Assembly: GCA_026388365.1 (NCBI GenBank)
Contig: JAPLJW010000138.1
Span: 1 to 9,311 of the forward strand
Source: Deltaproteobacteria bacterium
Lineage (GTDB): Bacteria; Desulfobacterota; Syntrophia; Syntrophales; UBA5619
Direction of reading: 5' to 3'
DNA length: 9,311 nt
In this document: piece by piece, positions 6,501 through 9,311 of the stretch
How positions within the stretch are numbered: position 1 is the stretch's first letter
Layout: every line of letters starts with the position of its first letter
Notes under the pieces: model-generated
The model's database searches: none
What the model saw: the letters and a program-made list of their open reading frames with translations, nothing else
What the model was told of the DNA's origin: nothing
Translations under genes and position numbers: made by a program

Positions 6501-6602
6501 GTACCGGAAATCTGTTCCGGCAAACGGACAGGGTTCGGAAGGGTCCCGGCGCTGTGTGCTCCCCGGGGAAAAGAGATCCACGGTCAAACCGGTCGCAGAA
6601 CC

Positions 6603-7289
6603 ATGAACAGAGACGACATCGTCAAGATTACGCTCCTGCTTGTACTGATCCTTGCCGGCGTTTTCCTTTTCTTTCATTTCAATCTCTATACCTTTTTCGT
6701 CAGCCGGAAGAAGATCGTCCATTTCCTGAACTCCTTCGGCCCTCTCTCCGTGGTGATCTTCATCGGCCTCCAGATCGTCCAGGTCCTGATCGCGCCGATT
6801 CCGGGCGAGATCAACGGCTTCATCGGCGGGTATCTCTACGGCCCCGTCCTGGGAACGCTCTACTCCACGATCGGTCTTACGATCGGCTCGTGGCTCGCCT
6901 TTATGCTGGCCCGCTGGCTCGGCATGCCGTTCGTGGAAAAGATCATCAACCCCCAGGTCATCCAAAAGTACGATTACTTCATGGAACACCGGGGCATTCC
7001 GATCACCTTCATCCTCTTTGTGATCCCCGGCTTTCCGAAGGATGCCCTTTCCTATATCATCGGCCTCAGCCACATGAGAACGACAACCTTTCTGATCCTC
7101 TGCACCGCCGGACGCCTCCTGGGCACGATCATGCTCTCCATCAGCGGCAGTTGCGCGCGAAACAACCAGAACGCAGCCATGCTGGCCATCCTCGGGATCA
7201 GCGCCCTGATCACCCTTCTGGCCTGGTATTACCATGAAGAGATTCTCCATCTTGTGAGAAGACATAAGGAGCACCCAGGGCAGGAATGA
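6603..7289 (+). CDS. VTT-domain (TVP38/TMEM64, DedA-like) membrane protein
   Basis: A 228-residue inner-membrane protein with a VTT/SNARE-associated domain. Relatives in the DedA/TVP38 superfamily are implicated in membrane homeostasis and lipid or polyprenyl-phosphate flipping; the substrate here is unknown. After an N-terminal helix (about 7-26), the domain runs from about 60 to 180. It includes 'APIPGEINGFIGGYLYGP' (64-81), 'GLTIGSWLAFMLARWLG' (91-107) with R104, and the re-entrant-loop signature 'IPGFPKDALSYIIGLS' (141-156) with D147. R171 lies in 'GRLLGT'. A last helix spans about 190-209 and the tail is basic. The ATG at 6603 has no strong Shine-Dalgarno sequence, and no in-frame start lies just upstream. 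Its TGA overlaps an ATG (ATGA, 7286-7289), but the downstream gene probably starts later, at 7364. Confidence 0.88.
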   Translation: MNRDDIVKITLLLVLILAGVFLFFHFNLYTFFVSRKKIVHFLNSFGPLSVVIFIGLQIVQVLIAPIPGEINGFIGGYLYGPVLGTLYSTIGLTIGSWLAFMLARWLGMPFVEKIINPQVIQKYDYFMEHRGIPITFILFVIPGFPKDALSYIIGLSHMRTTTFLILCTAGRLLGTIMLSISGSCARNNQNAAMLAILGISALITLLAWYYHEEILHLVRRHKEHPGQE

Positions 7290-7323
7290 CTGCCCCGCTC
7301 GGGGATCCGCAGTGCAGAACCAT

Positions 7324-7348
7324 CCTGTCCAATCCGGCAGGCATTTTT
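7324..7348 (+). terminator. Weak terminator/attenuator-like hairpin before the CNNM gene
   Basis: CCTGTC (7324-7329) pairs with GGCAGG (7336-7341), including one G-U pair, around a six-base loop. It is followed by CA and TTTTT (7344-7348), and the ribosome binding site of the next gene begins at the very next base. It could lower readthrough or hide the ribosome binding site, but the stem is short. Confidence 0.25.
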
Positions 7349-7355
7349 AGGAGGT
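7349..7355 (+). promoter_or_regulatory. Ribosome binding site deciding a TTG start
   Basis: AGGAGGT at 7349-7355 is a near-perfect Shine-Dalgarno sequence, eight bases before the TTG at 7364. This is the strongest translation signal in the area and favours TTG over the in-frame ATG at 7286, which has only a CAGG before it. Confidence 0.8.
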
Positions 7356-7363
7356 TGTACATC

Positions 7364-8692
7364 TTGGAACTGGTTTTTAATGAATTGTCCTTGATCTTTA
7401 TCCTGATCCTGGCCAACGGTTTTTTTTCATGCTCGGAATTGGCCGTTCTTTCCGCCCGCAAGAGCCATATCGCGAGCCTTGCCGCGGCCGGCAATCCCCG
7501 GGCCCGCCTTGTCGAGCAGATCCAGAAGGACCCCCACCGTTTTCTGGCAACCGTCCAGATCGGAGTCACCGTGGTCGGTTCCTTCGCCTCGGCCGTCGGC
7601 GGCGCCGCCGCCATCCAGTACATCAAGCCCTTGCTCATGGCTGCCCCCATCGCGTTTATCCGGCATGCGGCAGAACCCATCTCCATCACCCTTGTGGTCG
7701 TGGGGATTTCTTATCTCTTCCTCGTCCTCGGGGAACTGGCCCCGAAGACCATCGGGCTGCAGTACGCCGACCGCATCGCCCTGGTCGTCGCCCGGCCGAT
7801 CCATATCCTGTCGATCATCGCGGTTGTTGCGGTCCGGTTTCTCACCCTTTCCAACCGTGCCGTCCTTTCGCTTTTCGGGATCCGGCCGAAAGAGGAACAC
7901 GCCTTCGTGACCCGCGAGGAGGTGCAGCAGGTCCTGTCGGAAGGAAGCGAAGCGGGCGCCCTGACCGAAACCGAGCACAAGTACATCGAAAACGTTTTCG
8001 AGTTTACCCATACCGCTGTCCGCGAGGTTATGGTGCCCCGGGCCCGGATCATCGCACTGAACCTGGAACTCCCGCGCGAGGAGATTCTCCGGACGGTCCG
8101 AGAGAACCTGTACACCCGTTATCCGGTCTACCGGGGCGACATGGACCATGTCATCGGCTTCGTCCATACCAAGGATATTCTCCTCGGCCGGATCTTCACC
8201 GAAGGCGAATTCGACCTGGCCGGGATCGTGAGGAGCCCGCTTTTCGTCCCGGAGGGGAAAAAGGTCAGCAGTCTTCTCAAGGAGATGCAGCGCAAGCGGA
8301 TCCAGCTGGCGCTGGTCGTGGACGAATACGGCATCCTGAGCGGCCTCGCCACGACGGAAGACCTCCTCGAGGAGCTCGTCGGGGAGATCGAAGACGAGCA
8401 TGACGTGGGGGAAACGCGTCGGTTCCAGAAGCTCCCCGACGGGAGCCTGCTGGTGGATGCACTGCTCCCCGTCAACGATATCGAGGATCTGTTAGGGGTT
8501 GAATTGGGGGATTTTCTGCCCTATGACACCCTGGCGGGGCTGATCCTGGATCGGCTCGGACGGATCCCGGACAAGGGTGAAAAAATGGAATGGCAGGGAT
8601 TCCTCCTCACCTGCGAGGAAGTCACGAAAACGTCCATCCAGAAGGTCCTGATCGCCCGGATCGCAAAACCGGCTGAAAATACCGCACAATAA
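7364..8692 (+). CDS. CNNM/CorC-HlyC family transporter (DUF21, CBS pair, CorC_HlyC domain)
   Basis: A 442-residue inner-membrane protein of the CNNM/CorC family, often annotated 'hemolysin' but linked to Mg2+ and other cation efflux. The N-terminal CNNM/DUF21 membrane domain (about 1-180) starts with '[21 protein letters not shown]' (2-22). It contains '[13 protein letters not shown]' (24-36), helices around 62-80 and 106-123, and the signature 'GELAPKTIG' (123-131). Two CBS domains follow, at about 212-272 ('[14 protein letters not shown]', 'YPVYRG', '[10 protein letters not shown]') and 288-345 ('[28 protein letters not shown]'). The C-terminal CorC_HlyC domain (about 350-432) shows '[14 protein letters not shown]' and '[11 protein letters not shown]'. 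The TTG at 7364 is chosen from its AGGAGGT site and because homologues begin just before 'ELVFNEL'. The ATG at 7286 would add 26 unconserved residues. It lies downstream of the VTT gene and is probably cotranscribed, at least in part. Confidence 0.93.
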   Translation: MELVFNELSLIFILILANGFFSCSELAVLSARKSHIASLAAAGNPRARLVEQIQKDPHRFLATVQIGVTVVGSFASAVGGAAAIQYIKPLLMAAPIAFIRHAAEPISITLVVVGISYLFLVLGELAPKTIGLQYADRIALVVARPIHILSIIAVVAVRFLTLSNRAVLSLFGIRPKEEHAFVTREEVQQVLSEGSEAGALTETEHKYIENVFEFTHTAVREVMVPRARIIALNLELPREEILRTVRENLYTRYPVYRGDMDHVIGFVHTKDILLGRIFTEGEFDLAGIVRSPLFVPEGKKVSSLLKEMQRKRIQLALVVDEYGILSGLATTEDLLEELVGEIEDEHDVGETRRFQKLPDGSLLVDALLPVNDIEDLLGVELGDFLPYDTLAGLILDRLGRIPDKGEKMEWQGFLLTCEEVTKTSIQKVLIARIAKPAENTAQ

Positions 8693-8708
8693 TACTGCGA
8701 GACCACTG

Positions 8709-8825
8709 GAAATCGTGATTCCTCCGCACTGGGGAAAACCGGGAGTGGTCCCCATTTTGTCCCTTCCTTCCACCCATCGAGACCTTTGGGAATTTTGACC
8801 CCGGGAGCGCGCAGAGGGATCAGAA
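8709..8825. repeat. Inverted-repeat element fragment, copy 3
   Basis: The left part AAATCGTGATTCCTCCGC (8710-8727) matches the left end of the 5101-5381 block (AAATCGTGATCCCTCCGC) at all but one base. The right part AGCGCGCAGAGGGATCA (8806-8822) matches the reverse complement of 5111-5127 at 16 of 17 bases. The fragment therefore carries both ends of the same family in inverted orientation around a short, different centre. Confidence 0.6.
8730..8758 (+). terminator. Terminator-like hairpin after the CNNM gene
   Basis: TGGGG (8730-8734) pairs with CCCCA (8750-8754) and is followed directly by TTTT (8755-8758). An alternative pairing, GACCACT (8701-8707) with AGTGGTC (8744-8750), competes for the same bases. 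It is placed as expected for termination 40-65 bases after the stop, though the stem is short and the loop long. Confidence 0.4.
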
Positions 8826-8840
8826 CTCCCAAAGGTCTCG
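8778..8840. terminator. Long hairpin in convergent gap (possible bidirectional terminator)
   Basis: CGAGACCTTTGGGA (8778-8791) is perfectly complementary to TCCCAAAGGTCTCG (8827-8840). After one mismatch the pairing continues for five more positions, one of them G-U (8793-8797/8821-8825), making a 20-position stem with a 23-base loop (8798-8820). It lies nine bases beyond the stop of the - strand permease gene and after the + strand gene, where a bidirectional terminator would be expected. Neither side has a T-tract, so it could instead be part of the repeat element. Confidence 0.45.
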
Positions 8841-8849
8841 CCCCACCCT

Positions 8850-9311
8850 TTAACGCCGCAGCCTCGGGTCGAGGGTGTCCCGGATTCCCTCCCCCAGGAG
8901 GTTGTAGCCCAGCACGGTGATCAGAATGGCGAGCCCCGGATAGAAGGAGAGCCACCAGGCGATATCGATGTTGTCCTTCCCCGCCGTGAGGATGTTCCCC
9001 CAACTCGGCGTGGGCGGCTGAACCCCGATTCCGAGGAAACTCAGGGCGGATTCCGTGAGGATCGCCCCCGCCACGCCGAGGGTTGCCGTGACCAGGACCG
9101 ACGCCATCGCATTGGGCAGGATGTGGAGGAAAATGATCCGGAGGTCCCCGGCGCCGACCGCCCGGGCTGCCTGAACGAAGTCCCTCTCCTTGAGGGAGAT
9201 GAAGTCCGCCCGGACGAGCCGGGTCACCCCCATCCAGCCGGTGAGGCCGATGACGATCATGATGTTCCAGATGGAGGGCTCCAGGATCGCGATCACGGCG
9301 AGGATGAGGAA
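8850..9311 (-). CDS. Dipeptide/oligopeptide ABC transporter permease, DppC/OppC type (5' end outside window)
   Basis: This is the C-terminal part (153 codons to the stop) of an inner-membrane permease of a peptide/nickel-type ABC importer; full-length relatives have roughly 280-300 residues. The binding-protein-dependent transport domain is evident. The cytoplasmic coupling (EAA-type) loop reads 'FVQAARAVGAGDLRIIFLHILPN', with Q in place of the usual E, a common variant in this family. The DppC/OppC-specific stretch 'ESALSFLGIGVQPPTPSWGN' follows, and 'NLLGEGIRDTLDPRLR' forms the typical C-terminus. The frame stays open to the right edge, so the start and the partner genes (dppB-like permease, binding protein, ATPases) should lie beyond it. 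Substrate (dipeptide, oligopeptide, nickel or other) cannot be decided from this piece. It converges on the CNNM gene. Confidence 0.93.
   Translation of the reverse strand, partial: FLILAVIAILEPSIWNIMIVIGLTGWMGVTRLVRADFISLKERDFVQAARAVGAGDLRIIFLHILPNAMASVLVTATLGVAGAILTESALSFLGIGVQPPTPSWGNILTAGKDNIDIAWWLSFYPGLAILITVLGYNLLGEGIRDTLDPRLRR

Larger units (their letters stand above)
6214..6602. other. Divergent intergenic region with repeat copy and candidate promoters
   Basis: This 389-bp gap separates the - strand permease gene from the + strand VTT-domain gene. I see no credible gene in it. It holds a likely promoter for the permease (6309-6338, -), the second copy of the two-hairpin repeat (6348-6459), a possible + strand promoter (6472-6500), and a small inverted repeat CCGGAA-atctg-TTCCGG (6504-6520) close to where a + transcript could begin. 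Confidence 0.7.
8693..8849. other. Convergent intergenic gap with terminator and repeat fragment
   Basis: This 157-bp gap lies between the CNNM gene (+) and the ABC permease gene (-). It contains no gene. It holds a terminator-like hairpin (8730-8758), a third fragment of the inverted-repeat family (8709-8825) and a long hairpin (8778-8840). Confidence 0.75.

Noticed and set aside
7427..8403. Overlapping long open frames on both strands inside the CNNM gene
   Set aside because: Both are out-of-frame shadows of a gene with membrane, CBS and CorC_HlyC domains in the right order.

Overview
The window reads as about 9.3 kb of GC-rich chromosome from an anaerobic-type bacterium. The atpZ-atpI-atpB order, the style of subunit a and the GTP-type PEP carboxykinase would fit a deltaproteobacterial/Desulfobacterota (Syntrophales-like) genome. 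That placement is inference from gene content and recalled family resemblance, not from a marker gene. No tRNA, rRNA, CRISPR array or intact transposase gene is visible.

Left part (1-5012, all + strand). The 3' part of atpZ, then overlapping atpI and atpB, form the leading part of an F-type ATP synthase membrane-sector operon. The expected next gene, atpE (subunit c), is absent. Only 53 bp separates atpB from hyi (hydroxypyruvate isomerase), followed by garR (tartronate semialdehyde reductase) and pckG (GTP-dependent PEP carboxykinase). Hyi and GarR interconvert the C3 compounds hydroxypyruvate, tartronate semialdehyde and glycerate. Glycerate enters lower glycolysis, and PckG links PEP to oxaloacetate, so these three genes form a small C2/C3 central-carbon block.

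Middle (5013-6602). Two repeat-rich intergenic stretches flank a TauE/SafE-type membrane permease gene on the - strand. The first contains a roughly 281-bp block bounded by imperfect terminal inverted repeats and packed with hairpins. Part of that block recurs as a direct repeat on the other side of the permease gene.

Right part (6603-9311). A VTT/DedA-like membrane protein gene and a CNNM/CorC-HlyC-type transporter gene (TTG start with a strong ribosome binding site) run on the + strand. They converge on a dipeptide/oligopeptide ABC permease (DppC/OppC type) on the - strand that runs off the right edge. The convergent gap holds a third fragment of the same inverted-repeat family and a 20-position hairpin.

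The protein-coding genes all belong to known families. The most unusual content is the dispersed, hairpin-rich, inverted-repeat-bounded element seen in three intergenic gaps.
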